46,892 bases of DNA from an uncultured Rhodospirillales bacterium (GCA_903823665.1 CAIJTR010000097.1:1-46892), one strand, 5' to 3'. Shown: positions 1 through 9,740, counted from the first letter of the stretch. Numbers and translations are program-made. The notes: generated by a model not told the origin, from the sequence alone.

Positions 1-213
1 ACAGACAAATGACCTCATGTTGTACTTGGAACTATTTTATGTAAACTAATTCAAAGCAAGTAGCTGAGACAGAGAAAGACAAAGTCAAAACTCTTTGAAT
101 GGAAAGAGTGGTACGGTGTGGTGTGAGTAGCCACTGTGTGTTTTGAGGGGTTGCAGAAGGGTATACATCCAGGGCAGTATACACCCCACATGGGGGGTTT
201 GGTGGGGGGTGGG
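1..213. other. AT-rich non-coding segment at window start, probably foreign or chimeric
   Basis: This stretch differs from all following DNA: by hand count only about one third of the first 60 bases are G or C, and runs such as repeated GTGTG, two GTATAC motifs and G-tracts near 191-213 are unlike the neighbouring genes. The reading frame that continues upstream from the ftsY tail meets a stop at 144-146, so the ftsY body that should lie here is absent. No convincing gene is visible; the 63-codon frame at 136-327 crosses the junction and overlaps the ftsY tail in another frame. Either a contig-end assembly artefact or contaminating DNA, or a real rearrangement that cut ftsY. I favour an artefact, which cannot be settled from sequence alone. 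Confidence 0.5.
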
Positions 214-218
214 AGGAA

Positions 219-317
219 TACGGCCTGCCGGTCTATGCTGTCGGCGTGGGTGAGCAGATTGACGATCTCAAGCCGTTCTACCCGATGGATTTCGCGCGGG
301 GTTTGCTGGGGGAGTAG
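219..317 (+). pseudogene. ftsY: ftsY 3' fragment (signal recognition particle receptor, C-terminal 32 residues)
   Basis: The frame from 219 to the TAG at 315-317 encodes 32 residues beginning YGLPVYAVGVGEQIDDLKPF and ending ARGLLGE. This is the characteristic end of the FtsY NG domain, where the GVGE loop and the DDL-PF motif close the GTPase fold. FtsY is the membrane-associated GTPase that receives SRP-ribosome complexes for co-translational membrane insertion. Everything upstream of about residue 1 of this fragment is missing and replaced by unrelated AT-rich DNA, so the gene is either truncated or, more likely, cut by a contig-end artefact, because ftsY is essential. It converges on dnaE2, with 6 bp between the stops. 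Confidence 0.7.
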
Positions 318-323
318 GCCTGG

Positions 324-3300
324 TTAGCGGAAATCCCTTGATTTCACCTTCATCTCCGTCCGTGGGTCGGGCGGCGGCGGGCCGTGGTGGAATTCGTCGC
401 CCCTTCCGTGCGGCAGGGCGAAATCATCCTCCGTCTCGCCCAATCCCGCCAGCAGATGCGACAGATCGGTGAGTTCCTCGGCCACCAGATGCACCACCTC
501 CCCCTCGCGCTGCATGCGGCCGCGCACGCCGAGCAAGGATGCTGACAGCACCACGCGGCGTTGCGCCTCGAAGATGGCGGGCCAGACGACGATGTTGGCG
601 ATGCCGCTTTCGTCCTCGATGGTGATGAACATGACGCCTTTGGCAGAGCCGGGCCGCTGGCGGATCAACACGAGGCCTGCGGCGGAGAGACGCTTGCCAT
701 CCCGCGCCGCCACGGCCTGGGCGCAGGCGGTGATCCCCGTGCGGCGCAAGGTGGAGCGTAGGAACGTCAGTGGGTGATGGCGCAAGGTGAGGCCGATCTG
801 GCGGTAATCGGCCACCACCTCGCCCTGCTCGCGCATGGGGCGCAGTGCGACTTCCGGCTCCACCGCCTCGCGTTCGGCGAACAGCGGCAGCGTGCTGTCT
901 GGCAGGGCCTTGGTGGCCCATAGCGCCTCGCGCCGGGACAGGCCGAGGGCGGGCAGGAAGGCGTCGGCTTCGGCAAGGGTGGTCAGCGCGCCTGGGCCGA
1001 TGCCGGACCGGCGCCAGATGTCATCCACCGAGGCGAATGCGCGCTCCCCGCGTGCGGCCAGCAACTGGGCGGCGTCGGCGTTGGCGAGGCCTGCGATCAT
1101 GCGAAAGCCAAGGCGCACCGCGAAGCCTGTGCCGTCCGGCTCAAGCGTGCAGTCCCACCTTGAACGGTTGATGCAGGCCGGGCGCACCTGCACGCCATGT
1201 GCCTGCGCGTCGCGGACGATCTGGGCGGGGGCGTAGAAGCCCATCGGCTGGGCGTTCAGCAGGGCCGCGCAGAACACATCGGGATGGTGGCATTTCAGCC
1301 AGGACGAGGCGTAGGCAATCAGCGCGAAAGAGGCGGCGTGGCTTTCCGGGAAGCCGTAGCTGCCGAAGCCTTCGAGTTGGCGGAAGGTGTTCTCGGCAAA
1401 CTCCCGCGTGTAGCCGCGCTCCACCATGCCGCTGACCATGCGGCCATGCAGGGCGGAGATGGTGCCGGTGTGTTTGAAAGTGGCCATCGAGCGACGCAGC
1501 CGGTCCGCCTCCCCCGCCGTGAAGCCCGCGCATTCGATGGCAACGCGCATCGCCTGTTCCTGGAACAGTGGCACGCCCAAGGTTTTGCCGAGCACGTTTT
1601 CCAGCGCCTTGGTGGGGTAGCTCACACGCTCCAACCCGTCACGCCTGCGCAGATAGGGATGCACCATGTCGCCCTGGATCGGGCCGGGGCGGACGATGGC
1701 GACCTGGATGACGAGATCGTAGAACTGGCGCGGCTTCAGGCGCGGCAGCATGGACATCTGCGCCCGGCTTTCGATCTGGAAGGTGCCGATGGTGTCGGCC
1801 TTTCGGATCATGGCGTAGGTGGCGGGGTCTTCGGAGGGGATGCGCGCGAGGTCGAGATCAAGGCCCTTGTGGTCGCGCAGCATGTCCAGCCCGCGCTTCA
1901 TGCAGGAGAGCATGCCCAGCGCCAGGCAATCGACCTTCATGAATTTCAGCGCATCGAGATCGTCCTTGTCCCACTCTATAACTTGGCGATCTTGCATGGC
2001 GGCGGGCTCGATGGGCACGAGTTCGTCGAGACGGTCATGCGTCAGCACGAAGCCGCCGGGATGTTGCGAGAGGTGGCGCGGGGTGCCGATGAGTTCGGCG
2101 GTGAGGTCGAGCGCCAGACGCAGCCTGCGATCATCCGGGTTGAGGCCGACTTCGGCGAGCAGCGACGGGTCGATGCCCTCGCGGGACCAGTGCGAGATCT
2201 GGCCCGAGAGCAGGCGCAGGACGTCTTCGGGGAGGCCGAGTGCTTTGCCGACGTCGCGCAGGGCTCCGCGGGCGCGGTAGCGGGTGACGACGGCGCACAG
2301 GGCCGCGTGGCTTCGGCCGTAGGTCTCGTACACCCATTGCAGCACGATCTCGCGCCGTTCGTGCTCGAAATCGACGTCGATATCCGGCGGCTCCCGGCGT
2401 TCCTCGGAGACGAAACGCTCGAACAATAGGTCGTTGCGATCAGGGTCGATGGCGGTGATGCCAAGCACGTAGCAGACGGCGGAATTGGCGGCCGAGCCTC
2501 GGCCCTGGCACAGAATGTCCTGGCTGCGGGCGAAGCGGACGATGGCGTTGACGGTGAGGAAATACGGCGCGTAGTCGAGCTTGGCGATCAGGCCGAGTTC
2601 GTGGCGCAGGATGCGGGCGACGCGCTCGGTCACACCTTCCGGGTAGCGCAGGGTGGCACCCTCCCATGTCAGCTGCTCCAGCGCCTGTTGCGGGGTGAGG
2701 CCGGGGAGGACGACTTCCTTCGGGTATTGATAGGCCAGCTCGTCCAGCGAGAAGCGGCAGCCATCGGCGATGATTTGGGTGCGGGCGATGGCCTCCGGAT
2801 GGCGGGCGAACAGGCGGGCCATTTCGCGTGGGGCTTTGAGGTGGCGATCGGCGTGGCGCTCGCGGCGGAAACCGGCTTCGTCGATGGTGCAATTGTGGCG
2901 GATGCAGGTCAGCACGTCTTGCAGGATGCGGCGGGCGGGGGTGGCGAACAGCACGTCGTTGGTCACCACGGTGGCGACACCCGCTTGGGCCGCGAGGTTG
3001 GCGAGATTGTGCAGCCGGAGCGCGTCGCCGGGGCGGCGGCGCAGGGTGAGGGCGAGGGAGGCTCGGGGGCCGAACAGGCTTGCCATGCGGCGCAGGTTTT
3101 GCGCGCAGATGGCGTCGGCCTCGTCTGGCACCAGGGTGGCGAACAGGCCCTCGCTGAATGTTTCGAGGTCGCGCCAATGCAGTGTGCAGGCCCCCTTCCC
3201 GGCGCGGGTTTTGCCGAGGGAGAGCAGGCGGCATAGGCGGCCATAGGCGGCGCGGTCGGTGGGGTAGACAAGGACGGTCATGCCGCAGGACAGGTACAGC

Positions 3301-3500
3301 CTGCTGCCGATGATGAGGCGGACGCCGTGGGCTTTCGCTGCTTCATGGGCGCGGACGATGCCGGCAAGGCTGCCTCGGTCGGTGATGGCCAGCGCCGTCA
3401 TGCCGAGTTCAGCGGCATGGGCGAACAGCGCATCCGGCGAGCTGGCCCCGCGCAGGAAGCTGAAATGCGAGGTGCATTGCAGTTCGACGTAGGCGGTCAT
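324..3500 (-). CDS. dnaE2: Error-prone DNA polymerase DnaE2 (ImuC)
   Basis: A C-family polymerase of 1058 residues that carries out translesion synthesis with ImuA and ImuB during the SOS response. The N-terminal PHP domain begins [19 protein letters not shown]. The palm has PDIDVDF (catalytic Asp about 375 and 377) and a later [13 protein letters not shown] containing the third aspartate. The C-terminal OB fold ([10 protein letters not shown], then [13 protein letters not shown]) is typical of DnaE2, which lacks the C-terminal tau-binding extension of DnaE1. The open frame extends 65 codons further upstream, but those residues overlap imuB and are not PHP-like. The ATG at 3498-3500, giving MTAYVEL, sits 10 bp after the imuB stop and is the natural start. 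Third gene of the imuA-imuB-dnaE2 operon. Confidence 0.95.
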   Translation of the reverse strand: MTAYVELQCTSHFSFLRGASSPDALFAHAAELGMTALAITDRGSLAGIVRAHEAAKAHGVRLIIGSRLYLSCGMTVLVYPTDRAAYGRLCRLLSLGKTRAGKGACTLHWRDLETFSEGLFATLVPDEADAICAQNLRRMASLFGPRASLALTLRRRPGDALRLHNLANLAAQAGVATVVTNDVLFATPARRILQDVLTCIRHNCTIDEAGFRRERHADRHLKAPREMARLFARHPEAIARTQIIADGCRFSLDELAYQYPKEVVLPGLTPQQALEQLTWEGATLRYPEGVTERVARILRHELGLIAKLDYAPYFLTVNAIVRFARSQDILCQGRGSAANSAVCYVLGITAIDPDRNDLLFERFVSEERREPPDIDVDFEHERREIVLQWVYETYGRSHAALCAVVTRYRARGALRDVGKALGLPEDVLRLLSGQISHWSREGIDPSLLAEVGLNPDDRRLRLALDLTAELIGTPRHLSQHPGGFVLTHDRLDELVPIEPAAMQDRQVIEWDKDDLDALKFMKVDCLALGMLSCMKRGLDMLRDHKGLDLDLARIPSEDPATYAMIRKADTIGTFQIESRAQMSMLPRLKPRQFYDLVIQVAIVRPGPIQGDMVHPYLRRRDGLERVSYPTKALENVLGKTLGVPLFQEQAMRVAIECAGFTAGEADRLRRSMATFKHTGTISALHGRMVSGMVERGYTREFAENTFRQLEGFGSYGFPESHAASFALIAYASSWLKCHHPDVFCAALLNAQPMGFYAPAQIVRDAQAHGVQVRPACINRSRWDCTLEPDGTGFAVRLGFRMIAGLANADAAQLLAARGERAFASVDDIWRRSGIGPGALTTLAEADAFLPALGLSRREALWATKALPDSTLPLFAEREAVEPEVALRPMREQGEVVADYRQIGLTLRHHPLTFLRSTLRRTGITACAQAVAARDGKRLSAAGLVLIRQRPGSAKGVMFITIEDESGIANIVVWPAIFEAQRRVVLSASLLGVRGRMQREGEVVHLVAEELTDLSHLLAGLGETEDDFALPHGRGDEFHHGPPPPDPRTEMKVKSRDFR

Positions 3501-3510
3501 GCCGGGCGCA

Positions 3511-5031
3511 TCATCCGAACAACCCGTGCAGGAACCAGCCATGTGAGCCCGTCTCGGCGTCCTCGCCATCGCCTGCCCGGTAGATCCAGAAGCGCGCCCC
3601 GGCTTCGTCTTCGACGCGGAAATAGTCGCGCACAGCGGCCATTTCGGCGTCGCGTTTCCACCATTCGCCGAACACGCGTTCTGGGCCGTCCGCACGCTTC
3701 ACCCGCCGTCGCACGCCGCGCCAGACGAAGCTGGCGGGGGGATGGTCGGGGAGCAGGGCCAGGGTTTCGATGGGTTCAGGGCGGGCGAGCAGACGCGAGG
3801 GGCGGGGCCAATTCGGCCAGCTCTCCCCGGTGGCGGGCGAAAGGGCGGCGACGCGACGCTGGGCGCGTTCCGGCACGTCACTTGCCACCGGCACCATACG
3901 ATAGACGCGGTCGGGGCCGAGGCGGTTGGAGAGCGTGTCGATCAGGCCGGACAGGTCGGGCGTGGCTTTCGCGGTGAGGGACGAGGCGGCCTGCACTTGG
4001 GCCAACGGTTCGGCGATGATGGCCACGAGGCGCATTGTTTCGATGCCGAGGCCGGGGTCGATGCGTTCGATGCGGTCGCTGAGCAGGCGGGTGAGGCGCG
4101 TGATGTCGCGGTTGGGCCGGGCGGTGCCGATGCGGATGGCCTCGATGGCGCCGTCGATGCGGTGGAACAGCAGGTCGAGCCGCCGTGCGCCGAGGCCGCG
4201 GGCTTCGAGCATGGGGCAGAGCTGCTCCACGAGCACGCCGGTGTGCAGGGCGAGGGCGTCCGGCGTGCCGATGGGGTCGAGGAAGCGCTGCTCGGCCTCC
4301 AGCAAATCGGGTGGGCGGATCGGCATGATCGGGGCCTGGGCTCGGCCAAATGCGAGGTCGAGCTGGCGGATCAGCAGCGCACCGAAGCGCTTGGTGAGCG
4401 GCGCGCGGGGCTGATGGGCGAGGTCGGCGATGGTGAAAAAGCCGAGGCCGCGCAGGGCTTCCACCATTTCGGATGGCAGGCGGAGGGCTACGATGGGCAG
4501 CGGCAGCACAGCCTGCGCGTCGTCGCCCACCGGTACCACCAGCGTCGGTTTGGCGGCATGGCGGGCGAGGGCGTGGGCGGCGGCGTGACTGTCTGCCACA
4601 GCGACGCGCGCGGTGATGCCGGTGGCGGCCAGGCGCTCCACCAGATCGGCCAGCAAGCGCCGCTCTCCGCCATGCAGATGGGCGGCACCGGTGATGTCGA
4701 TCACCAAGCCGTCCGGTGCGTCAGTGGCGACGAGGGGCGAATAGCGTTGCAAGGCCCAGCCAGCGAGACGGTCCAGCGCCTCCGCATCGGCGTCAGGTTC
4801 GGCGTGGCGGGCGATCACGCCGGGGACCATCGCCTGCGCCTGCGCGAGCTTCATCCCCACGCGCAGACCGGCACGTTGGGCGACGTTGTCGGCGGCGAGC
4901 ACCACGCGCTTCGCGTCGGACCGCCCGGTCAGCAGCAGCGGCGTTTCAGCCGGTGGCGCGTCGGGGCCGAGCGATCTCCGCAGCCGGTCGGTTGGCCAGT
5001 TCGGCAGGTATAGCGAGACGACCCTCGGCAT
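3511..5031 (-). CDS. imuB: ImuB, inactive Y-family polymerase homologue of the mutasome
   Basis: A 506-residue Y-family (DinB/UmuC-like) protein. ImuB homologues lack the catalytic carboxylates and act as the adaptor linking DnaE2 to the beta clamp. It begins [19 protein letters not shown], the usual ImuB opening (SLYLP-WPTDR). Where an active Y-family enzyme has S-[IL]-D-E, this protein reads [15 protein letters not shown], consistent with inactivity. A little-finger-like region follows around residues 210-340, with a long C-terminal tail. The open frame starts 26 codons earlier, but the ATG at 5029-5031 matches the family. Its first 86 bp overlap the end of imuA, so translation of the two is probably coupled. 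Confidence 0.93.
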   Translation of the reverse strand: MPRVVSLYLPNWPTDRLRRSLGPDAPPAETPLLLTGRSDAKRVVLAADNVAQRAGLRVGMKLAQAQAMVPGVIARHAEPDADAEALDRLAGWALQRYSPLVATDAPDGLVIDITGAAHLHGGERRLLADLVERLAATGITARVAVADSHAAAHALARHAAKPTLVVPVGDDAQAVLPLPIVALRLPSEMVEALRGLGFFTIADLAHQPRAPLTKRFGALLIRQLDLAFGRAQAPIMPIRPPDLLEAEQRFLDPIGTPDALALHTGVLVEQLCPMLEARGLGARRLDLLFHRIDGAIEAIRIGTARPNRDITRLTRLLSDRIERIDPGLGIETMRLVAIIAEPLAQVQAASSLTAKATPDLSGLIDTLSNRLGPDRVYRMVPVASDVPERAQRRVAALSPATGESWPNWPRPSRLLARPEPIETLALLPDHPPASFVWRGVRRRVKRADGPERVFGEWWKRDAEMAAVRDYFRVEDEAGARFWIYRAGDGEDAETGSHGWFLHGLFG

Positions 5032-5698
5032 CACATGCCTCCATTTCCCATACGCCGGAACCTCCGCCCCGGCAGCGCAACAGTTCGATTTGCCATCTCG
5101 CGCGGCCAATGCCGGGGACGGGCAACGCGGTTGATGGCTTGGCGGACACGCGCCATCGCGTCACCGCCGCACTCGGTGTGCTGACATCCACCGGTCCGGC
5201 TGAGCGGTGCCAGCGGCGGAGTGCGATGCCGAGCGTGCCGGAGCTTTCGGCGGCGAGTTGCAGGCGGCGTGAGGCGATCATGGACATGCGCGTGACTTCG
5301 GCGACCACCGTGCCCAAGCCGCCATGGCGCAGCCCCTCCTCGAAACAGGCGAGCAAGGCGCGCTCGTCCGGGGCTTCGACATAGATCACCCGGTCCGCAT
5401 CCAGCCCCGCCTGTGCCAAGCCTGGGGCGAACAAGTCAGACCGCGCCAGACACCACAGGGTTTTGCCGACACTGCGCCCGGCGATGCCTGCGGTGAACAG
5501 CACGGCGGCGGCACCATCGCCCGCGGCCTCGCCTGCCGCCACAACCTCATGCAGCGCGCCAAGCAGCAGCCCACCGCCGGGCAAGGCGTCGTCCATCGGC
5601 GCATGGCCGAACGGCAGCACGCCGGCCTGATGCGCGGTGCTGCGTTCGATCCGGGCGATGCGCGCGCGCAGATCCTCGATGGCGGAATGAGGCCGCAA
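4946..5698 (-). CDS. imuA: ImuA, RecA-like mutasome protein
   Basis: First gene of the damage-inducible imuA-imuB-dnaE2 operon; 250 residues. It resembles a shortened RecA/SulA-type protein: MRPHSAIEDLRARIARIE, then PFGHAPMDDALPGGGLLLGA, the ImuA equivalent of the RecA N-terminal nucleotide-binding region but without a proper Walker A GKT. The C-terminal part (WRVSAKPSTALPVPGIGRAR, then WQIELLRCRGG) is the ImuA signature near the end of the RecA-like core. In related bacteria ImuA is needed for DnaE2-dependent mutagenesis and interacts with RecA and ImuB. The start at 5698 lies 34 bp downstream of the LexA box. The 86-bp overlap with imuB is longer than a simple stop/start overlap. Confidence 0.92.
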   Translation of the reverse strand: MRPHSAIEDLRARIARIERSTAHQAGVLPFGHAPMDDALPGGGLLLGALHEVVAAGEAAGDGAAAVLFTAGIAGRSVGKTLWCLARSDLFAPGLAQAGLDADRVIYVEAPDERALLACFEEGLRHGGLGTVVAEVTRMSMIASRRLQLAAESSGTLGIALRRWHRSAGPVDVSTPSAAVTRWRVSAKPSTALPVPGIGRARWQIELLRCRGGGSGVWEMEACDAEGRLAIPAELANRPAAEIARPRRATG

Positions 5699-5732
5699 AT
5701 TTGGGTGCCCTTGGCTGGGATAGCTGAGATAA

Positions 5733-5747
5733 GTTCCCTATATGTTC
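5733..5747. promoter_or_regulatory. LexA (SOS) box of the imuA operon
   Basis: The sequence reads GTTC, seven bases, GTTC, the direct-repeat LexA site used by most alphaproteobacteria. It lies 34 bp upstream of the imuA start and overlaps the likely promoter, so bound LexA would block transcription. Position, spacing and the downstream mutasome genes all agree, so this operon is very probably SOS-induced. Confidence 0.88.
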
Positions 5748-5769
5748 TTATCTACAACCAAAGAGTCAA
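5741..5769 (-). promoter_or_regulatory. Putative sigma-70 promoter of imuA
   Basis: On the minus strand TTGACT (5769-5764) is followed after 17 bases by AACATA (5746-5741). The -35 is good and the -10 mediocre. The -10 falls inside the LexA box, the arrangement expected of an SOS promoter. Assigned from pattern and position only. Confidence 0.4.
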
Positions 5770-5806
5770 GCGTTACTGCGGCCAGCGCGGACATGGCAGA
5801 GGCGGC

Positions 5807-5968
5807 TTAGAAATCTGTGCAGCGCCCCTTGTGTGACCAGTCACCATAGCGGGTGGGTTCCGGCCCAGGTGCTCCGCCGATTTCGGGGGGCAGCGCGGGA
5901 GGCACCGGTGGCGTTGTGCTCGCCGGTTCGGGAGCGGGGCTGGGCGCGGGTTTTTCGATCTCGGTCAT
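5807..5968 (-). CDS. DUF1674 / SDHAF4-like succinate dehydrogenase assembly factor
   Basis: A 53-residue protein starting MTEIEKPAPSPAP, with a proline/alanine-rich N-terminal half and the diagnostic C-terminus PTRYGDWSHKGRCTDF. That ending (RYGDWE-KGRC-DF) defines the DUF1674 family, homologous to eukaryotic SDHAF4, which binds flavinylated SdhA and protects it until the complex assembles. The frame could start 16 codons upstream, but the chosen ATG gives the normal family length. No sdh genes lie nearby. It is divergent from the secreted-protein gene at 6113. Confidence 0.85.
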   Translation of the reverse strand: MTEIEKPAPSPAPEPASTTPPVPPALPPEIGGAPGPEPTRYGDWSHKGRCTDF

Positions 5969-6112
5969 GCTTTGGAAATAGGCCGATGGGGCGAAACAGC
6001 AACAGGCCGCGACCAAAATGTCACAGCAACGCCCCAGGCGCTTGCACCTCCTTGCGCGTCACGGCAGACAGCCTGCAGGACCGGGGACAGATCCGGCACC
6101 AGGGGAGTGTGG

Positions 6113-6805
6113 ATGGGGCAGCGCCGCCAGATTTGGATTTTGCTCTGGATGATGGTCGCAAGCCTCGCCGCATTGTCGTTCGCCCAACACGCCTTGGCTG
6201 AGACCACACGGCCCACCCAGGTCCCGATTGGCGATCGGGAGATGGTGGTGACCAATCACACCAACAAGCCCGTCGTTGAGCTCTATATCTCCTCACAGGA
6301 CGCCGATTCCTGGGGGCAGGACCGGCTGGAAGATGACGAATTGCCACCTGGGCAGAACGTGCATCTGAAGCTTGGTCGTACGCGGGCCTGCAATTTCGAT
6401 GTGCTCGCCGTTTATGAGGATGCGAGCCGCGAGGAAAGCCGTGGAGTGAACATCTGCCGCGACCGTGAGCTGGCGTTCGATGGCAAGCACGCCACTCCGC
6501 CGCCGGAGCCGCTGGGGCCGGAGCGCAGTGTGACAGTGATCAACGAGAGCCCCAGGCCTATTCAGCAGTTGTATTTCTCACCGCCTGATGCGGCGCAATG
6601 GGGGGAGGATCTGCTGGTGGCGTCCACCATCTCGGCGCATGATCAACGGCGCATTGCGTTTCATGGCGCGTGCAGTGTCGATGTGCGGGTGGTGTTCTCC
6701 AACCGCGCCGCCGAGGAGCGCCGGGGGCTTGATCTGTGCCGCTTCCCGGAACTGCGGATAGAGCCGGGCTGGACGACCATCGACCGGCCGGATGCGCGTG
6801 ACTGA
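6113..6805 (+). CDS. Secreted protein with a tandemly duplicated two-cysteine domain, function unknown
   Basis: 230 residues. Residues 1-29 form a signal peptide (MGQRRQIW, then a hydrophobic core, cleavage probably after HALA). Two copies of an about 80-residue domain follow, at 45-124 and 140-219, joined by a proline-rich linker. Both copies share V-x-N-x(2)-x-x-P-[IV]-x(2)-LY-[IF]-S, then WG-[QE]-D-x-L, then a Cys, then EE-x-RG-x(3)-C. The cysteine pairs are 93/115 and 187/209, each 22 residues apart, so one disulfide per domain in the periplasm is likely. I do not recognise a characterised family. The ATG at 6113 follows AGGGGAG and begins at the signal peptide; the open frame extends 47 codons upstream without signal character. 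It overlaps anmK by 14 bp. Confidence 0.75.
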   Translation: MGQRRQIWILLWMMVASLAALSFAQHALAETTRPTQVPIGDREMVVTNHTNKPVVELYISSQDADSWGQDRLEDDELPPGQNVHLKLGRTRACNFDVLAVYEDASREESRGVNICRDRELAFDGKHATPPPEPLGPERSVTVINESPRPIQQLYFSPPDAAQWGEDLLVASTISAHDQRRIAFHGACSVDVRVVFSNRAAEERRGLDLCRFPELRIEPGWTTIDRPDARD

Positions 6806-7913
6806 GAAGGTTCTCACCGCCATCGGGTTGATGAGCGGTACCTCGGCTGACGGCATTGACGCGGCCATCATCCGCACCGATGGGCACACCATCCGGCACA
6901 CTGGCGCGTTCGTCACGCATCCTTATCCAGCCGAGACACGCGCGGCGATTTTGGCGCTGGCAGCGGAGCCGGAGCGGGCTGGGCTTGACCCGTTGCTGGA
7001 GCTGGAAGCGGCGATCACCCAGGCGCATGCCGATGCGGTGCGGGCGGTGTTGGCGCAGACGGGGCTAGAGGCGAGCGCCATTGATGTGGTGGGGTTTCAC
7101 GGCCAGACCGTGCTGCACCGGCCGCAATACCGCTTCACCCGGCAGTTGGGCGACGGTGCTGCGCTTTCGGCGATGCTGGGCATTCCCGTCGTCAACCGGT
7201 TTCGCCATGCCGATATCGAGGCCGGTGGGCAGGGCGCGCCGTTGGTTCCGGTGTTTCATGCGGCACTCGCCAAGGAGATCGACGGCCCGCTGGCGGTGCT
7301 CAATCTCGGCGGCGTTGGCAACATCACCTATATCGACGGCGAGACGCTGATCGCGTTCGACACCGGGCCGGGCAATGCGCTGATCGATGACTGGGTGCGC
7401 ACGCAGACCGGCGCTTTTTTTGACGAGGGCGGCGCGCTGGCGCGTGGCGGGCGGGTCGATGAGGAGCGATTGGCGGCATTGCTGAGCAGCCCGTTCTTTG
7501 ACGCACCGCCGCCAAAATCGCTCGATCGCAACAGCTTCGCCGTCGATGTGCTGGCCGGTTTGTCGCTGGAGGATGGGGCGGCGACGCTTTCGGCGTTCAC
7601 CGTGGCGGCAACGGCCCGGGCGCGCGAGCATTTGCCGCAGGCCCCGCTGCGTTGGCTGGTGTGTGGCGGCGGGCGGCACAATGCGGCGTTGATGGCGGGG
7701 TTGCAGCACAGCCTGCAGGTTCCCGTCGATCCGGTGGAGGTGGTGGGCTGGGACGGCGATGCGCTGGAGGCGCAGGCGTTTGGATTTCTAGCGGTGCGGT
7801 CACTGGCCGGATTGCCGCTCAGCCTGCCCGCCACCACCGGCGTGCCGCACCCCATGACGGGCGGGGTGCGGCACTCGGTGGCGTCATTGGGTGATGATGT
7901 GATCAGAGACTGA
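6792..7913 (+). CDS. anmK: Anhydro-N-acetylmuramic acid kinase
   Basis: 373 residues, full length. AnmK phosphorylates and opens 1,6-anhydro-MurNAc released during cell-wall turnover, giving MurNAc-6-phosphate for murein recycling in the cytoplasm. The family opening AIGLMSGTSADGIDAA is the phosphate-binding segment. Further motifs are VVGFHGQTVLHRP, NLGGVGNITYID, AFDTGPGNALIDDW and VCGGGRHNAALM, all of the Hsp70/actin-like sugar kinase fold. The start overlaps the preceding gene by 14 bp, suggesting co-expression. The 3' end overlaps the convergent phosphatase gene by 11 bp. Confidence 0.95.
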   Translation: MRVTEKVLTAIGLMSGTSADGIDAAIIRTDGHTIRHTGAFVTHPYPAETRAAILALAAEPERAGLDPLLELEAAITQAHADAVRAVLAQTGLEASAIDVVGFHGQTVLHRPQYRFTRQLGDGAALSAMLGIPVVNRFRHADIEAGGQGAPLVPVFHAALAKEIDGPLAVLNLGGVGNITYIDGETLIAFDTGPGNALIDDWVRTQTGAFFDEGGALARGGRVDEERLAALLSSPFFDAPPPKSLDRNSFAVDVLAGLSLEDGAATLSAFTVAATARAREHLPQAPLRWLVCGGGRHNAALMAGLQHSLQVPVDPVEVVGWDGDALEAQAFGFLAVRSLAGLPLSLPATTGVPHPMTGGVRHSVASLGDDVIRD

Positions 7914-8685
7914 TCGCAGCGTCGTTTTCCAGCATGGCGGCGAGGCCCGGTGCTGCGGCCAGGATCATGTCGCCTTGGTGGGGTCCAGGACCTTCCAGGA
8001 AGCGGGATACGAAAGCCCCAGCCTCATCCAAGATGCAGAGTGCGGCGGCCACGTCCCATAGATTGATGTGCGCCTCGATATAGCCGTCGGCGCGGCCGCA
8101 GGCGACGTCGGCGAGGCCCATCGCGCCGGAGCCGCCGGCGCGGACCATGGCACCACGGGTCTGAATGCGGGCGATCAGTGTTTGAAACAAGGCGTCGGGC
8201 CGGCGCGGGCTCCAGCCGATTTCGACCATGGCGCGCTTTGGATCGGTGGTGGCGGCGGCGTGGATGGGGGTGCCGTTGAGGGTGGCCCCACCGCCTTTGC
8301 GGGCGGCGAACACCTCGCCCAAGGCGGGGGCTGCGAGCACGCCGACGAGGGGCGTGGTGCCCTCGATCAACCCGAGTGAGACACACCAGCGCGTGGCTCC
8401 GCGGGCGTAGTTGGAGGTGCCGTCAATGGGATCGACGATCCAGCGGCGCTCGCCATCCTTCCCAAGCCCGGTTTCCTCGCCCTGGAAGCCGTCCTGCGGG
8501 TAGAGCCGTGCGATCTCGCCCGCGATGTAGGCTTCGACGGCCCCATCGGCCTCGGTCAGCCAATCCTGCGCGCCTTTGAGCTTGGCGGTGGCGGCACCGG
8601 GGGCGGGGCGCATCCGCAGCGCGAGGGCCCCGGCGTCCGTGGCGATACGAACGGCGTCAGCGAGGCAGGAATCGAGATCGGTCAT
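7903..8685 (-). CDS. Inositol monophosphatase family phosphatase (HisN/SuhB-like)
   Basis: 260 residues. Metal-dependent phosphatase signatures are present: EADGAVEAYI, the acidic GEETG, WIVDPIDGTSNYARG (metal-binding DPIDGT motif) and the C-terminal INLWDVAAA. Members hydrolyse inositol-1-phosphate, histidinol phosphate, or 3'-phosphoadenosine compounds; sequence alone does not fix the substrate. A HisN-type histidinol phosphatase is plausible in alphaproteobacteria, but no his genes are adjacent. It is preceded on the same strand by an oxidoreductase with a 4-bp ATGA overlap, so the two are probably co-translated and may act on related sugar or polyol phosphates. Confidence 0.85.
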   Translation of the reverse strand: MTDLDSCLADAVRIATDAGALALRMRPAPGAATAKLKGAQDWLTEADGAVEAYIAGEIARLYPQDGFQGEETGLGKDGERRWIVDPIDGTSNYARGATRWCVSLGLIEGTTPLVGVLAAPALGEVFAARKGGGATLNGTPIHAAATTDPKRAMVEIGWSPRRPDALFQTLIARIQTRGAMVRAGGSGAMGLADVACGRADGYIEAHINLWDVAAALCILDEAGAFVSRFLEGPGPHQGDMILAAAPGLAAMLENDAAISL

Positions 8686-9656
8686 TCTGGTTCCTGCATC
8701 GGGGCGGTGTCGGGGTGCAGGATGGCTTCGACGATGCGTTGCACGTCGAAGGCTTCGCTGATGGTGGCGAGGTGGTGGGGTTCGCCTGCGGTCATGGCGG
8801 CGACGCCCTGCAGCTGACGGCGCAGGGAGATCGGGCGCATCTTTTCGTTCGCCAAGGCGTCCGGGTCTGGCACCCAGATGCCGCTTTGGGACTGGCGTTC
8901 GGCGATGGACCAGTCACGCAGGCGGATGGCCCCTTTCTCGCCGCGCAGGGTCCAGGCGTTGTGATCGTCCTTGGGTGTGTTGCCGACATTGCCGGTGAGG
9001 TTGACGGTGACGCCGCCTGCGGTGAGCCGGGCGCGGATGTCTCGCTCGCTGTGGCCCTCATCGGGGTATTGCACCAGCTGCTCCAGCAACACCAACGGCC
9101 CGAGCAGGCGGCGGCTGAGGAACAGGAAATGCGAGACGACTTCGCGCGTGAAGCCGCCCTCGGCCGGGCGGTCGAGCCAGGAGGCGGCGTCGTGCTGCCA
9201 TGGGCGTGGCCAGACGCGGAAGGCGACGTCGATGGTCAGTGACTGCGGCGCGCCGATGCCGGGGAGCCACTCGATGAGGCGGGCGACGGCGGGGGACGAG
9301 GCGAACGGGAAGTTCACAGCGGCGCGGGCAGAGGCGGCCTCCGCCACGAAGGCGCGCGCATCGGCGAGATCGACGGCGAGCGGCTTTTCGGCGAACACCG
9401 ATTTGCCGGCGGCCAGGGCTGCGCGGGCGTGGCCGAGATGGCTGGCCGGCGGTGAGGCGATATAGACGCAGTCTGACGCCGCAATCAGGTCGGCGGCATT
9501 GGCGCAGGGCGGGGCGAGTTCAGCCAGCCGCGCCATGGCGGCTTCCTGCGGATCCCATAGCCCGGCCAGATTGACGGTGTCACTTGCATGGTCACGCGCC
9601 GCGCGGGCGAGACGTTCGCCCATGATGCCAGCGCCGATGATACCCAGTTTCAACAT
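8682..9656 (-). CDS. Gfo/Idh/MocA family NAD(P)-dependent oxidoreductase
   Basis: 324 residues starting [19 protein letters not shown], a Rossmann dinucleotide-binding motif (GAGxMG). The EKP motif typical of this family is present in [12 protein letters not shown] (about residue 90), followed by the alpha/beta C-terminal domain. Such enzymes oxidise or reduce sugars, inositols or biliverdin-type substrates; the specific substrate is not evident. The open frame runs much further upstream, but that extension is the antisense of rph and rdgB. Stop/start overlap with the phosphatase suggests a two-gene unit. Divergent from rph, with 84 bp between starts. Confidence 0.85.
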   Translation of the reverse strand: MLKLGIIGAGIMGERLARAARDHASDTVNLAGLWDPQEAAMARLAELAPPCANAADLIAASDCVYIASPPASHLGHARAALAAGKSVFAEKPLAVDLADARAFVAEAASARAAVNFPFASSPAVARLIEWLPGIGAPQSLTIDVAFRVWPRPWQHDAASWLDRPAEGGFTREVVSHFLFLSRRLLGPLVLLEQLVQYPDEGHSERDIRARLTAGGVTVNLTGNVGNTPKDDHNAWTLRGEKGAIRLRDWSIAERQSQSGIWVPDPDALANEKMRPISLRRQLQGVAAMTAGEPHHLATISEAFDVQRIVEAILHPDTAPMQEPE

Positions 9657-9740
9657 TGGTCCCTCCAGAGAGCCACAGACTTGCGCAAGATGACGCGGAC
9701 CGCCATAGGCGCGCTTCACATCAGCCAACGAGAGTGTTCC

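Noticed and set aside
1197-2429. 410-codon plus-strand frame antisense to dnaE2
   Set aside because: Composition is a shadow of high-GC coding on the other strand, where all polymerase motifs are found.
3742-5013. 423-codon plus-strand frame antisense to imuB
   Set aside because: No domain pattern; the minus-strand ImuB is complete.
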